Source of the DNA: Ferranicluibacter rubi
GTDB taxonomy: Bacteria; Pseudomonadota; Alphaproteobacteria; Rhizobiales; Rhizobiaceae
Assembly (NCBI RefSeq): GCF_011603255.1
Contig: NZ_JAANCM010000013.1
Coordinates: forward strand, 110,428 to 174,427
Length of the DNA stretch: 64,000 nt
Reading direction: 5' to 3'
Every line of letters starts with the position of its first letter. The first letter of the stretch is position 1. Positions 28,000 through 36,143 of this stretch are shown here, piece after piece. Below the pieces are notes generated by a model that had not been told where the DNA came from, made no database searches, and saw only the letters and a program-made list of their open reading frames with translations. Both the position numbers and the translations under genes were made by a program.

Positions 28000-28422
28000 T
28001 CAGTCGTCGTGGCGTCCGCGTGTGACGCCGAGGAGGGCACCAACGGCCATGGCGACACCCGCTGCCACAAGGGGCTTACGGCGGAAAACGGTCAGAGCTG
28101 TGGTGACCGCGACGTTGGTCTTCAGCTGCGACTGGCGGCGACGCTCGGCCGCGCGGCGCTTTTCAGCGGAGGCCATGGCTGACATTATGATGAACAGAAT
28201 GACGGCGATGGCGATGAAGACGCCGCCCATGATCAGCGTTGCCGGGAGCATGCCATAGGCATCGGCGAGCGCAATCGTGCCTGCGACGAGCAGGAAAACG
28301 TAGGCGGTCAGAAAGAAGACACCGGCTATCGCCATGAAGATGGCGTTGCGTTTCGTCCGTGCGACGATCGTTGAAATGTCAGTGAGTACGACGCCCGACA
28401 GTAGTGCCGCCAAAGACCCCAT
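28000..28422 (-). CDS. Small inner-membrane protein of the stress locus
   Basis: A 140-residue protein with membrane segments around residues 28-50 and 58-82, a basic Ala/Arg-rich stretch (AEKRRAAERRRQSQ) and a third hydrophobic segment near the C-terminus (PLVAAGVAMAVGALLGVTRG). It resembles the holin-like/membrane proteins often found with DUF883 proteins. GAGGGAG precedes the ATG. It follows the EcfG-controlled gene at 28494-28853 by 71 bp and is probably co-transcribed, though a weak hairpin lies between. Function unknown. Confidence 0.8.
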   Translation of the reverse strand: MGSLAALLSGVVLTDISTIVARTKRNAIFMAIAGVFFLTAYVFLLVAGTIALADAYGMLPATLIMGGVFIAIAVILFIIMSAMASAEKRRAAERRRQSQLKTNVAVTTALTVFRRKPLVAAGVAMAVGALLGVTRGRHDD

Positions 28423-28493
28423 GCAAATTCTCCCTCAAACCCTGAAAAGCCGCCCCTCGGGGAGGGACGGCGTCAAAAACCGATAACCGTGCC

Positions 28494-28853
28494 TTAGCGG
28501 CGCGACAACGCGATGATGGCGATGCCGAGCGCTGCAATGGCGCCGACGGTGGCGAGGGGATGTTCGCGCACCGTGTGACGAACCTGACGCTCCGTGGAAG
28601 CGTAACGGTGACGGAGATCGGAGAGAAGCTGCTCTGCGCCGTCCATGACGTCGGACAGGCCGTTTTCAGCCTGACCGCGCACGTCACTGGCGCGCGAGGA
28701 CAAGGTGTGGCTTGCCTTGCTGCCGCGCTTGGAGACGAGATTGGCGAGCGATGCGATGTCGCTGCGCAGATCGCTCAGCTGATCTTCGATAGCGCCACCC
28801 AAGAGGTGCTTACGCTTGCGGCTGGACGAGCTGGAAAACAGACCGAGAGACAT
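28494..28853 (-). CDS. DUF883 (YqjD/ElaB-like) membrane-anchored protein
   Basis: A 119-residue protein with a long amphipathic helical region (residues 20-95) and a single C-terminal membrane anchor (HPLATVGAIAALGIAIIALS), the layout of YqjD/ElaB proteins that tether to the inner membrane and, in E. coli, associate with ribosomes in stationary phase. AAGGAG precedes the ATG. An exact EcfG promoter lies 66 bp upstream, which places it in the general stress regulon. Confidence 0.86.
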   Translation of the reverse strand: MSLGLFSSSSSRKRKHLLGGAIEDQLSDLRSDIASLANLVSKRGSKASHTLSSRASDVRGQAENGLSDVMDGAEQLLSDLRHRYASTERQVRHTVREHPLATVGAIAALGIAIIALSRR

Positions 28854-28918
28854 GATTTACTCCTTGTTGCCGCGGGTTCTACGACGCCGGTCGGAACAGC
28901 CCGACCTTGTGCACCGCA

Positions 28919-28943
28919 AACGCGGAGAACGGCGTTTTGTTCC
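28919..28943 (-). promoter_or_regulatory. EcfG-type promoter of the DUF883 gene
   Basis: On the minus strand GGAAC (28943-28939), 16 bp, CGTT (28922-28919), an exact consensus match. Confidence 0.83.
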
Positions 28944-28998
28944 CGGCAGGGTGGCTTGAGGGCACACTTTGCCGGGATGAGGCAGCCAAGGAAGGCGT

Positions 28999-29820
28999 CT
29001 AGAGGATGGCGGTTTGCGGCAGGACGAAGGGGATGCCGGCGGGGGGCAAGGCGCTGACGCGCATCGGGCAGCCGAAGACGGTTTCCACCATCTCGTCGGT
29101 CAGGACGGATACCGGAGGGCCTGCTTCGACCACGCGGCCGTCCTTCATCATGACGATGTGATCGGCGAACATGGCCGTCAGGTTGAGATCGTGCATGATC
29201 GCGACCACGCCGCCGCCGCGCCGGCAATAGTCGGCGGCCAGCCGCATGATGGTCAGCTGGTGGCGGATGTCGAGGCTGGAGACAGGCTCGTCGAGGAGCA
29301 GGAAGGCCGGGCGTCCGTCGCGCACCGGTTCCCAGATCTGGCTGAGCGCGCGTGCGAGCTGCACGCGCTGCTGCTCGCCGCCGGAAAGTTCCTGGTAGAA
29401 CCGGCCGGCAAAACCGCCAAGATCGACGGCTTCGAGAGCATCCTGCGTAATGCGATCCACGAGACCGGGATCGGCCGGCATGCCGTTCGCGCGCGTTGTG
29501 GACGCGCCGACGGTGAGGCCCATGCGCACGATCTCGCGAACCGTGAAGGGAAAGGAGATGATGCTGGCTTGCGGGAGAACGGCGCGCCTCGTCGCCAGCT
29601 GCCACGGCTTGAGGCTGCGGATGTCGTCGTCGCCGATCAGCACGCGTCCGTCGCAGGCGATCTCGCCAGCCAGCGCCTTCATCGTCGTCGTCTTGCCGGA
29701 GCCGTTGGGGCCGACGATCGCGGTCAGCTCGCCTGCCCGGGCGGTGAGGCAGACATCATGAAGGACGGCCTTGCTGCCAAGGCGAACATGCACATTGAGC
29801 GCTTCGATCATCGGCGTCAC
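28999..29820 (-). CDS. hmuV: Haemin ABC transporter ATP-binding protein HmuV
   Basis: A 273-residue FecE/BtuD-type ATPase with Walker A GPNGSGKTTTMK, signature ELSGGEQQR, Walker B FLLLDEPVSSLD and switch His in IMHDLNL. It drives haem import through HmuU. The GTG start at 29820 overlaps the hmuU stop (GTGA); an ATG three codons later is possible. Confidence 0.95.
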   Translation of the reverse strand: MTPMIEALNVHVRLGSKAVLHDVCLTARAGELTAIVGPNGSGKTTTMKALAGEIACDGRVLIGDDDIRSLKPWQLATRRAVLPQASIISFPFTVREIVRMGLTVGASTTRANGMPADPGLVDRITQDALEAVDLGGFAGRFYQELSGGEQQRVQLARALSQIWEPVRDGRPAFLLLDEPVSSLDIRHQLTIMRLAADYCRRGGGVVAIMHDLNLTAMFADHIVMMKDGRVVEAGPPVSVLTDEMVETVFGCPMRVSALPPAGIPFVLPQTAIL

Positions 29821-30989
29821 AAGCCCATCTGCGTGCGGCCGCGCAGCAGGATCCAGAGGAAGAACGGTGCGCCCGCAAAGGCGGTGATGATGCCGATCGG
29901 CAGTTCGGCCGGGGGCACGATGGTGCGGGCGACCATGTCGGCGACGATCAGCAGCGTGCCGCCGAGGAGGGCGGAGGCCGGCAGGAGATAGCGATTGTCG
30001 GGGCCGATCAGCAGGCGCAGTACATGCGGCACGACGATGCCGACGAAGCCGATGCCGCCGCTGACCGCGACGGCCGCGCCCGTGGATGCGGCGACGGTGA
30101 CCACGGCCACCGTCTTCAGGCGCTGGACCGGAACGCCCATGTGGAAGGCCGCAGCTTCGCCGAGCGTCAGGGCGTTGAGGCCGCGTGCGAGAAACGGCAC
30201 GACGGCGAGCGAGAGCAGGATGATGGGGGCGGCACCGGCGATCTTCGCCCAGCTGGCGCCGGCGAGCGAGCCGAGGCCCCAGAAGGTGAGATCGCGCAAC
30301 TGCTTGTCGTCGGCGACGAAGATAAGCACGCCCGTGACGGCGCCGGCAAGGGCTGCGAGCGCGACGCCGGCCAGCAGCATGGTGGCAACCGAGGTCTGCC
30401 CGCCCCGCGTCGCGATCCGGTAGAGGAGGAAGGTCGTCAGCAGGGCGCCGAGGAAGGCTGCGACCGGAAGCGCATAGATCCCGACCAGCGCGAAGAGCGG
30501 GCCGAAGACAGACGCGCCGAGCACGATGGTGAGCACGGCCCCGAGACCCGCACCGGCGGAGACGCCGACGAGGCCGGGATCGGCCAGCGGATTGCGGAAC
30601 AGGCCCTGCATGACGGCGCCGGAGACGGCAAGCGCCGCCCCCACCAGCAGGCCGAGGACGGCGCGGGGCAGGCGGATGTCGAGGATGATGATGCGGTCGC
30701 GCAGGCTGAGCGCGGCCTCGGCGGTTTCCGTGCCGGTGAGCCAGCGCAGGAGGTTGCTGATCGACGCATCGGCGGCACCGGTCATGACCGACGCGCCGAA
30801 GGCGAGGATGGTGATGCCGACGAGCGCCACGATCAGCAGCCGCGCAAGGCGCGAGCGATCGCCCGCCGCCCAGTCTGCCCGGATGCCGGCAAGAGGAGAG
30901 AGGCGCCGTGCCGGAGCTGTCTGCTGGCGCTGGGACGGCTGCGGGTCAGGGGCCATGATATCGCCCGTGACGGCGTTACTGGGATGCAT
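29817..30989 (-). CDS. hmuU: Haemin ABC transporter permease HmuU
   Basis: A 390-residue FecCD-family permease with about nine to ten helices. Conserved blocks include LDIRLPRAVLGLLVGAALAVSG, GLVGVSAGAGLGAV and GGIGFVGIVVPHVLRLLIG. It moves haem across the inner membrane. It overlaps the hmuT end by 14 bp. The first 45 residues are polar and a start a few codons in (30957) is possible. Confidence 0.95.
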   Translation of the reverse strand: MHPSNAVTGDIMAPDPQPSQRQQTAPARRLSPLAGIRADWAAGDRSRLARLLIVALVGITILAFGASVMTGAADASISNLLRWLTGTETAEAALSLRDRIIILDIRLPRAVLGLLVGAALAVSGAVMQGLFRNPLADPGLVGVSAGAGLGAVLTIVLGASVFGPLFALVGIYALPVAAFLGALLTTFLLYRIATRGGQTSVATMLLAGVALAALAGAVTGVLIFVADDKQLRDLTFWGLGSLAGASWAKIAGAAPIILLSLAVVPFLARGLNALTLGEAAAFHMGVPVQRLKTVAVVTVAASTGAAVAVSGGIGFVGIVVPHVLRLLIGPDNRYLLPASALLGGTLLIVADMVARTIVPPAELPIGIITAFAGAPFFLWILLRGRTQMGL

Positions 30990-31896
30990 TCGCTTTTCCG
31001 TAGATCGCGCCGTTCAACTCGCGCACGGCGCTGGCGGTGCGGGGGCCGAAGCCGAGGAGGTGGAGGCCGTCCATGCGGATGACGCTCTTCTTCGCAGCAG
31101 CGGGCGTGAGCGCGAGCGCCGGCTGCTTGAACAGCTCCTCGTCGGAGGCGCTGTGCGATCCGCCGCGCGTCATCATCAGCACAAGATCCGGCTTTGCCTC
31201 GATGATCGCTTCGTCGGTGACAGGCTTGTAGCCCTGAAACGTGTCCGTCGCGTTGATGGCGCCCGACAGTTCGACGATGGCATCGGCCGACGTGCCTTTG
31301 CCCGCGGCCATGATCTTGCCGCTCTGCATGCTAAGGATGAAGAGTACGCGCTTGCGCTCTGCGTGCGGCCGGGCATCGGCGGCGGCCACGGCTGCATCGA
31401 GGTCGGCCTTGACCGTTGCGGCCAGTGCGCTTGCCTTGTCCTCCACGCCGAGGACGGCACCGACGCGCTCGATCTTGGCGACGATGCCGGCACCGTCATA
31501 GCGTTCCGGTACGGTTTCCATGGGGATGGCGGCGTTCTTCAGGACGGCGAGCGTCTCAGGCGGGCCGCTGCCTTCGACGGCCAGGATGGCGGTCGGGTTC
31601 GTCGCCATGATGCCTTCCGGCGAGAGCTGGCGCATGTAGCCGACATCGGGAACCTTCGTCGCCGCTTCGGGGTAGATGCTGGTGGAATCGCGCCCGACCA
31701 GCCGTTTCTCCTCGCCGAGCGCATAAATGATCTCCGTCACGTCGCCGCCAACGGAGACCAGGCGGGAGGTGTCGATGGGCTTGGCCTCCTGTGCCCCGGC
31801 CGGTGTGACTGCGGCCAGAGGCGCTGCGAGGATGAGGAGAGCGAGACTGAGAGGCGCAAGATTGGCGCGCAGCCGGCGGTCGAAACGCAGGGTCAT
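30976..31896 (-). CDS. hmuT: Periplasmic haemin-binding protein HmuT
   Basis: A 306-residue binding protein of the PeripBP_2 (iron/haem) fold. A signal peptide (LAPLSLALLILAAPLAAVTP, cleaved near AGAQ) precedes RLVSVGGDVTEIIYALG. The haem-ligand Tyr region is in VPERYDGAG. It overlaps hmuU and follows hmuS by 11 bp. The open frame continues upstream into hmuS in a shifted frame, so the ATG at 31896 is chosen. Confidence 0.95.
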   Translation of the reverse strand: MTLRFDRRLRANLAPLSLALLILAAPLAAVTPAGAQEAKPIDTSRLVSVGGDVTEIIYALGEEKRLVGRDSTSIYPEAATKVPDVGYMRQLSPEGIMATNPTAILAVEGSGPPETLAVLKNAAIPMETVPERYDGAGIVAKIERVGAVLGVEDKASALAATVKADLDAAVAAADARPHAERKRVLFILSMQSGKIMAAGKGTSADAIVELSGAINATDTFQGYKPVTDEAIIEAKPDLVLMMTRGGSHSASDEELFKQPALALTPAAAKKSVIRMDGLHLLGFGPRTASAVRELNGAIYGKANASQ

Positions 31897-31907
31897 GAGA
31901 CGGTCCT

Positions 31908-32963
31908 TCAGGCAGCGACGGTGAGATCGAGGCGCGGCAGAGCCTCCATGATGGAACGCCATTCCTCGCGTTCGGCAACGCCTTCCTTGCGCTTGCCGAA
32001 GAACTGGATGACCATTTCGCCGCGGGCGTCCAGCGCCTCCAGCGAGGTCACATGGCCATCGGCCGTCGGTTTGCGCACCGCCCAGATCTCGGCGAGCTGG
32101 TCCGTGCGCAGATGCAGGTGGAAGGTGGGGTCCATGACGTTGAGCCAGGGGCCCATGGTCTTGATGTTTTCGACCGGGCCGGAATGAATCTGGATGATGC
32201 CCTGATTGCCGACGAAGCACATCAGCGGCAGGGCCACTGCTGCCGAGCCGCGCATCATCGCCTCGACGGCGCTGCCATCAAGTTGCCAGGCGTAGTCATC
32301 GCCGATCGCGTGCAGGGCGGCACGGCGCTCGATCTTCAGCTTGCGCAGAAGGCCGTGGAACTGGTGCGTGTCGGTCATACTGCTCCAGCCGTCGCGCAGG
32401 CCTTCGAGATCGACGGCTTCCGTTTCGGTCACTGAGACGGGCGCGGGCACTTCTGCGATGAAGGTCTGGGACTGATCCTCCAGCGCAAATTCCTTCACAA
32501 GGCGGTGATAGGCTTCGAGATTGGAGGCCGGGCGCAGGTGTACCTTGTGGACGGCGGTGCCGTGGCTGTCGAAATACTGCAGGCTGCGACGAACGTCCTC
32601 GCCATCCGTCTTGGTCACGGCGAAGGCATGTGCCCAGGCGCCCGGGAACACACGAAGGTCGATGTTCTCGCCGAGCACGATGGACGCGCCCTTGCCGGTC
32701 TTCGGCGTTTCGAACAGGCCGATCTTCTCGTGAACGGCACTTTCGTTGCGGGTCAGCGCCATGACTTCGCCAAGCTGCGGTGCGAACTCCAGCAGGCGGT
32801 TGGCGTCCGAATCGATCCGGATCGCCGTCAGCCCGCATTCAGCGGCAACGAGGGCCGCTTCCGAAATGCCGAGCTGTGCGGCGATCTCGCGCTCGCGCAT
32901 TTTCGGGTGTTCAGCCCGGTAGGCGCGGATGTCTGCGGGAGAGGGACGGTTCGGTTCGGTCAT
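31908..32963 (-). CDS. hmuS: Haemin-degrading/haem-utilisation protein HmuS
   Basis: A 351-residue cytoplasmic protein of the HemS/HmuS/ChuX group, built of two repeated halves (VFPGAWAHAFAV region and MCFVGNQGIIQIHSGPVENI region). It binds imported haem and helps release its iron. It is first in hmuSTUV, and a TGA-N9-TCA iron box lies about 75 bp upstream. Confidence 0.95.
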   Translation of the reverse strand: MTEPNRPSPADIRAYRAEHPKMREREIAAQLGISEAALVAAECGLTAIRIDSDANRLLEFAPQLGEVMALTRNESAVHEKIGLFETPKTGKGASIVLGENIDLRVFPGAWAHAFAVTKTDGEDVRRSLQYFDSHGTAVHKVHLRPASNLEAYHRLVKEFALEDQSQTFIAEVPAPVSVTETEAVDLEGLRDGWSSMTDTHQFHGLLRKLKIERRAALHAIGDDYAWQLDGSAVEAMMRGSAAVALPLMCFVGNQGIIQIHSGPVENIKTMGPWLNVMDPTFHLHLRTDQLAEIWAVRKPTADGHVTSLEALDARGEMVIQFFGKRKEGVAEREEWRSIMEALPRLDLTVAA

Positions 32964-33038
32964 GATTCACTACCTGCTTAAACGGCATTTTTCGGTCGGA
33001 AGACGCTGCTTTTCCGGGCATCGGGACGCCTTCTATCT

Positions 33039-33053
33039 TGACTTCATAACTCA
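33039..33053. promoter_or_regulatory. Iron-responsive box (RirA IRO type)
   Basis: TGA-N9-TCA in the gap between divergent hmuS and the secreted protein gene. This is the published core of the rhizobial IRO motif bound by RirA. TTGACT at 33038 could also serve as a plus-strand -35. Confidence 0.6.
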
Positions 33054-33137
33054 TCTTTTAATATGGACGCAATACGCCAGCAACGTTCCCTCGCGAACGA
33101 CGTGCCGGCCCAGACCATCGTCCCGGAGTTCCGCACC

Positions 33138-33584
33138 ATGATCCGCCGCCCCTTGTCGTCCATCGTTGCCCTTTCCTCGCTCGCGCTGATGACATCGTTC
33201 GCGCCTGTCTTCGCACAGGGCGCCGAAACGGCCGCTGCCGGGCTTTCGGTCGAGCTGAACGATGTTGCGACCTCCGAGCGCGGCTGCAAGCTGACCTTCG
33301 TTGCAGGTAACGATCTGGCGCAGCCGCTGTCCAAGGTCTCGTTCGAGTTCGTGCTGTTCGATCAGAAGGGACGCGTCGAGCGGATGGCGGTGCTCGACTT
33401 CCGCGACCTGCCGGCCGGCAAGACCAAGGTGCGGCAGTTCGATCTGGCGGGAACGAAGTGCGATGCGCTCGGCAGCCTGCTGATCAACGACGCCCCGGTC
33501 TGCACCGGCGAGGGCATCGAGAAGAGTGCCTGCATGCAGGGCCTGCGGACCGGCTCGAAGTCGCCCGTCGGGCTGAAGGGCTGA
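33138..33584 (+). CDS. Secreted protein of unknown function upstream of tonB
   Basis: A 148-residue exported protein. The signal is IRRPLSSIVALSSLALMTSF with cleavage near PVFAQ. The mature part has three to four Cys (CKLTF, TKCDAL, PVCTG, SACMQ) and a beta-rich pattern. It is 43 bp ahead of tonB and divergent from hmuS, so a role in iron or haem uptake is likely but unproven. The frame opens at 33063, but the ATG at 33138 begins the signal peptide. Confidence 0.78.
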   Translation: MIRRPLSSIVALSSLALMTSFAPVFAQGAETAAAGLSVELNDVATSERGCKLTFVAGNDLAQPLSKVSFEFVLFDQKGRVERMAVLDFRDLPAGKTKVRQFDLAGTKCDALGSLLINDAPVCTGEGIEKSACMQGLRTGSKSPVGLKG

Positions 33585-33627
33585 GGCGGGAAGCCGGACG
33601 CCAGGTCAGGAAGGATTGGAACGCGCG

Positions 33628-34551
33628 ATGAAGAAAGCGGCGAAATGGGCTCTGGCCCTGTCAGTCTCGGTAGCGGCCCATGCCGGTGCGGCGATCGCCT
33701 TCCTGCCGGATGCGCCGCCGCCGCCCTTTGCCGCGACGCAAGGCGGAGAAGAGATGCAGATCGCACTTCTCGGTAACGCCTTCGAGGATACCGTCGAGTC
33801 GGGCGCGATCTCCGACACGATCACCCCGGTTGAAACGCCGCCCGACGACGTTGCCGCGCTCGAACCCGAGATGACGGAGAGCGAGACGCCGACGCCGACC
33901 GAGACGGTTTCCGAGGTGGTGCCGGAGACGGTTCCGACCGAGGCCGACGTCATCCTTCCCGCAGATGCGGAGCCGCCTGTCGTCGCCGAGGAGCCCGAGG
34001 TGGTCGCCTCGCTGCCGCCCGTTGCGACGGTGGTTCCCGAGACTCGTCCCGAAACGCCGCCGGAAGTGGCGGAGAAGCCACCGGCACGCAAGCCCGCGCC
34101 TGTGAAGAAGGCCGAGGTCGAGAAGCCGAAGAAGAAGCCGGCGCCCGTCAAATCCGGCAAGGAAGGCCAGTCGGAAGCCGGCGCCAACAAGGGCCGGGAA
34201 GATGGCTCGAAACTGGCGGCTGCGACCTCCGCTGGCAAGGGGACGAGAGCCAGTTCGGCGGGCGATGCGTCGTTCTCGAATTTCGAGGGCAAGGTTCGCA
34301 GCGCGCTGCAGCGGGCCGTTCGCTATCCTTCCCGCGCCGAGAGCAACGGCGTGAAAGGGGTGGTTCAGGTACAGTTCGTGCTTGCGGCCAATGGAAGCGT
34401 GAGCGGCTTGAAGGTGACCAGAAGCAGTGGCTCGCCTGTGCTGGATTCTGCGGCGCTCGATGCCGCACGCCGTATGCGGTCCCCGAAAATTCCGGAAGCA
34501 TCCGGAAAATCGACATGGCTTTTCAACGCTCCGATCTCTTTCACGCGCTGA
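33628..34551 (+). CDS. tonB: Energy-transducing protein TonB
   Basis: A 307-residue TonB-family protein with an N-terminal membrane anchor (about 9-30), a long Pro/Glu/Lys-rich periplasmic spacer (about 70-180) and the C-terminal TonB domain with AVRYPSRAESNGVKGVVQVQ and LDAARRMRSP. It transmits proton-motive force from ExbBD to outer-membrane receptors, here most likely for haem. The ATG at 33628 is chosen over an in-frame TTG at 33616 that sits directly on the AGGAAGGA site. Confidence 0.93.
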   Translation: MKKAAKWALALSVSVAAHAGAAIAFLPDAPPPPFAATQGGEEMQIALLGNAFEDTVESGAISDTITPVETPPDDVAALEPEMTESETPTPTETVSEVVPETVPTEADVILPADAEPPVVAEEPEVVASLPPVATVVPETRPETPPEVAEKPPARKPAPVKKAEVEKPKKKPAPVKSGKEGQSEAGANKGREDGSKLAAATSAGKGTRASSAGDASFSNFEGKVRSALQRAVRYPSRAESNGVKGVVQVQFVLAANGSVSGLKVTRSSGSPVLDSAALDAARRMRSPKIPEASGKSTWLFNAPISFTR

Positions 34552-34596
34552 GGCTTCACGCTGTCGATGTCGCTTGCGAGAGCGGATGTTAAAATA

Positions 34597-34611
34597 TGAC
34601 AAAAACGATCA
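34597..34611. promoter_or_regulatory. Iron-responsive box with extended dyad
   Basis: TGA-N9-TCA (TGACAAAAACGATCA). The symmetry extends outwards through TTAAAA-ATGA and TCAT-TTTTAA. It is 94 bp upstream of the DUF2325 gene. RirA or Irr could bind; the core fits RirA. Confidence 0.62.
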
Positions 34612-34704
34612 TGTTTTAACTTTACTCTTTTTATCAAGTTTACTAGGGTCGCTGCAGAAGAAGCGGCGCGAGACGTGCCTGCAGATGGAACCCGGAGATC
34701 CACC

Positions 34705-35112
34705 ATGGGCGACAAGCGTCAGCAGCAGCGGACAAAACAGAAGCGTTCGGCGACCACCCCGGCACCTGCAGCGCCGGCCGTGCAAGAAGCGCTGAACGTT
34801 CGCAGCTTCCTCTATGTCGGCGGGCGGGATTGTCAGGTCGCGCATCTGCGCCAGATCGCCAGCAATTTCGGTGCGGAGCTGATCCATCACGATGGCGGCC
34901 TGCGCGAGGCCGTTTCGCGGATCGACAACGTTCTTCCCTCCGTCGATTGCGTCTTTTGCCCGATCGACTGTATCAGCCACGATGCCTGCCTGCGGGTGAA
35001 GACCGGCTGCAAGAAGTTCGGTAAGGCCTTCGTGCCGCTGCGCAACGGCAGCAAGTCCAGCCTCGAACGTGCGCTTCACGACATGCAGGCGGCACGCTCG
35101 CGCGCGAACTGA
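34705..35112 (+). CDS. DUF2325 protein with cysteine cluster
   Basis: A 135-residue protein. A basic low-complexity N-terminus (to about residue 25) precedes a DUF2325 Rossmann-like domain (SFLYVGGRDCQVAHLRQIAS). Six Cys are present; five fall in residues 82-102 as C-x2-C-x3-C-x5-C-x6-C, suggesting a metal or Fe-S site. It lies 153 bp after tonB behind an iron box and before an IsdG-like gene. Function unknown; a metal- or redox-linked role in haem/iron handling is inference. Confidence 0.82.
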   Translation: MGDKRQQQRTKQKRSATTPAPAAPAVQEALNVRSFLYVGGRDCQVAHLRQIASNFGAELIHHDGGLREAVSRIDNVLPSVDCVFCPIDCISHDACLRVKTGCKKFGKAFVPLRNGSKSSLERALHDMQAARSRAN

Positions 35113-35129
35113 CGCGGAACGGATTTTCC

Positions 35130-35360
35130 ATGCAGGACGATACTCTCTTCGCTTTTCTGGGGCTTCAACCGGCCGAGGCGCTTCCCGAGCTCCGCGCCTT
35201 GAGCGAGGCGCCGATGGCGGGTGCCAACGTCGTTCCGTTCCTGCCGCGCCGGGCACGTTCCTGTCATCAGGGGGTTGCGTCCGGGCCGTGCGGCGTTATC
35301 GTTCGCTTCCCGCAGCGCGGCGAACCTCACGCGCCGGAGACCGTTACGAAGGGAATGTGA
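35130..35360 (+). CDS. Small hypothetical protein
   Basis: A 76-residue ORF 17 bp after the DUF2325 gene and 4 bp before the IsdG-like gene, so it fits the operon spacing. It contains Pro/Arg-rich VVPFLPRRARSC and a short C-terminal GVIVRFPQRG segment. No signal or membrane segment. It does not match HemP/HmuP, which I considered from its position. No function can be given. Confidence 0.6.
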   Translation: MQDDTLFAFLGLQPAEALPELRALSEAPMAGANVVPFLPRRARSCHQGVASGPCGVIVRFPQRGEPHAPETVTKGM

Positions 35361-35364
35361 AGCG

Positions 35365-35679
35365 ATGTATTTTGCCATGAACCGGTTCCGGATTGCGCTC
35401 GGCCAGGAAGAGGCCTTCGAGGCGATCTGGAAGAATCGCGATTCCAGCCTGGCCGAGAACCCGGGCTTCAAGGAATTCCGGCTGCTGCGGGGCGAGACGG
35501 TCGCGGACGAAGGCTACACGTTGTTCGTCTCGTCTTCGACTTGGAACAGCCACGACGATTTCGTCGCCTGGACCAAATCCGAGAATTTTCGCGCGGCCCA
35601 CCGCAATGCCGGCGAAAATCGCGCGCTCTATCTGGGTCCGCCGAAGTTCGAAGGCTTCACCGTCGTAGACGGTGCGTGA
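35365..35679 (+). CDS. Antibiotic biosynthesis monooxygenase-fold protein, IsdG/HmuQ-like
   Basis: A 104-residue ABM-domain protein opening MYFAMNRFRIALGQEEAFEA and containing FKEFRLLRGE, YTLFVSSSTWNSHDDFVAW and FRAAHRNAG. The N/W/H positions fit haem-degrading IsdG-type monooxygenases such as rhizobial HmuQ/HmuD, which cleave haem to release iron. Location behind an iron box and next to hmu/tonB supports that. A general small oxygenase is the alternative. Confidence 0.82.
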   Translation: MYFAMNRFRIALGQEEAFEAIWKNRDSSLAENPGFKEFRLLRGETVADEGYTLFVSSSTWNSHDDFVAWTKSENFRAAHRNAGENRALYLGPPKFEGFTVVDGA

Positions 35680-35684
35680 AGAGC

Positions 35685-35709
35685 CTGCCGAATTGATTCC
35701 GGCAGTTTC
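35685..35709 (+). terminator. Weak terminator after the IsdG-like gene
   Basis: CTGCCG/CGGCAG stem followed by TTTCT, 6 bp after the stop. A second imperfect hairpin at 35730-35756 (GGCCTT-CCGT type) may help end both convergent transcripts. Confidence 0.5.
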
Positions 35710-35765
35710 TCCAAGTGCATGACATCATTGGCCTTTGCCGTCTGACGGTGAAGGCCGATTTGCTT

Positions 35766-36140
35766 TCAGGCCTTCTTCGGCAGGATGGCGCTGACGGCAA
35801 TCAAAGCCCAGCCGAGCATCATGAGCATGCCGCCGAGCGGCGCCGACATGGGGAAAAGCCCGCGGCCCGCCACATGCCGCAGCACGAGATCGCCTGCGAA
35901 AATGGCTGTCCCCAGCGCCATGGCCGCGCCTGCGGCAGGGGCGAGGCGAAGGCGGGAACCGAGGCCTGCCAGTGCCAGAAGCGCCGGGGCGTGCGCGAGA
36001 CACATTGCGGAGGCGCCGCCGAGGAGGCGGGGATCCGCGCCGTGCGATGCCGCTGCGGCAAGCGCCACGCCGGAAAGGCCGAGGAGGCCGGCGGCTACGG
36101 GGAACACGGCCATTAGCAAGGATTGCAGGCGCTCGGACAT
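35766..36140 (-). CDS. DUF423 membrane protein
   Basis: A 124-residue protein with four hydrophobic segments and the family signature features LGLSGVALAAAASHG near the N-terminus and APLGGMLMMLGWALIAVSAI at the end. DUF423 proteins are inner-membrane proteins of unknown function. It is 3 bp downstream of the globin gene, so the two are co-transcribed. Confidence 0.88.
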   Translation of the reverse strand: MSERLQSLLMAVFPVAAGLLGLSGVALAAAASHGADPRLLGGASAMCLAHAPALLALAGLGSRLRLAPAAGAAMALGTAIFAGDLVLRHVAGRGLFPMSAPLGGMLMMLGWALIAVSAILPKKA

Positions 36141-36143
36141 CTC

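Noticed and set aside
35130..35360. HemP/HmuP haem-uptake regulator
   Set aside because: Position fits, but the sequence lacks the short beta-strand pattern of HemP.
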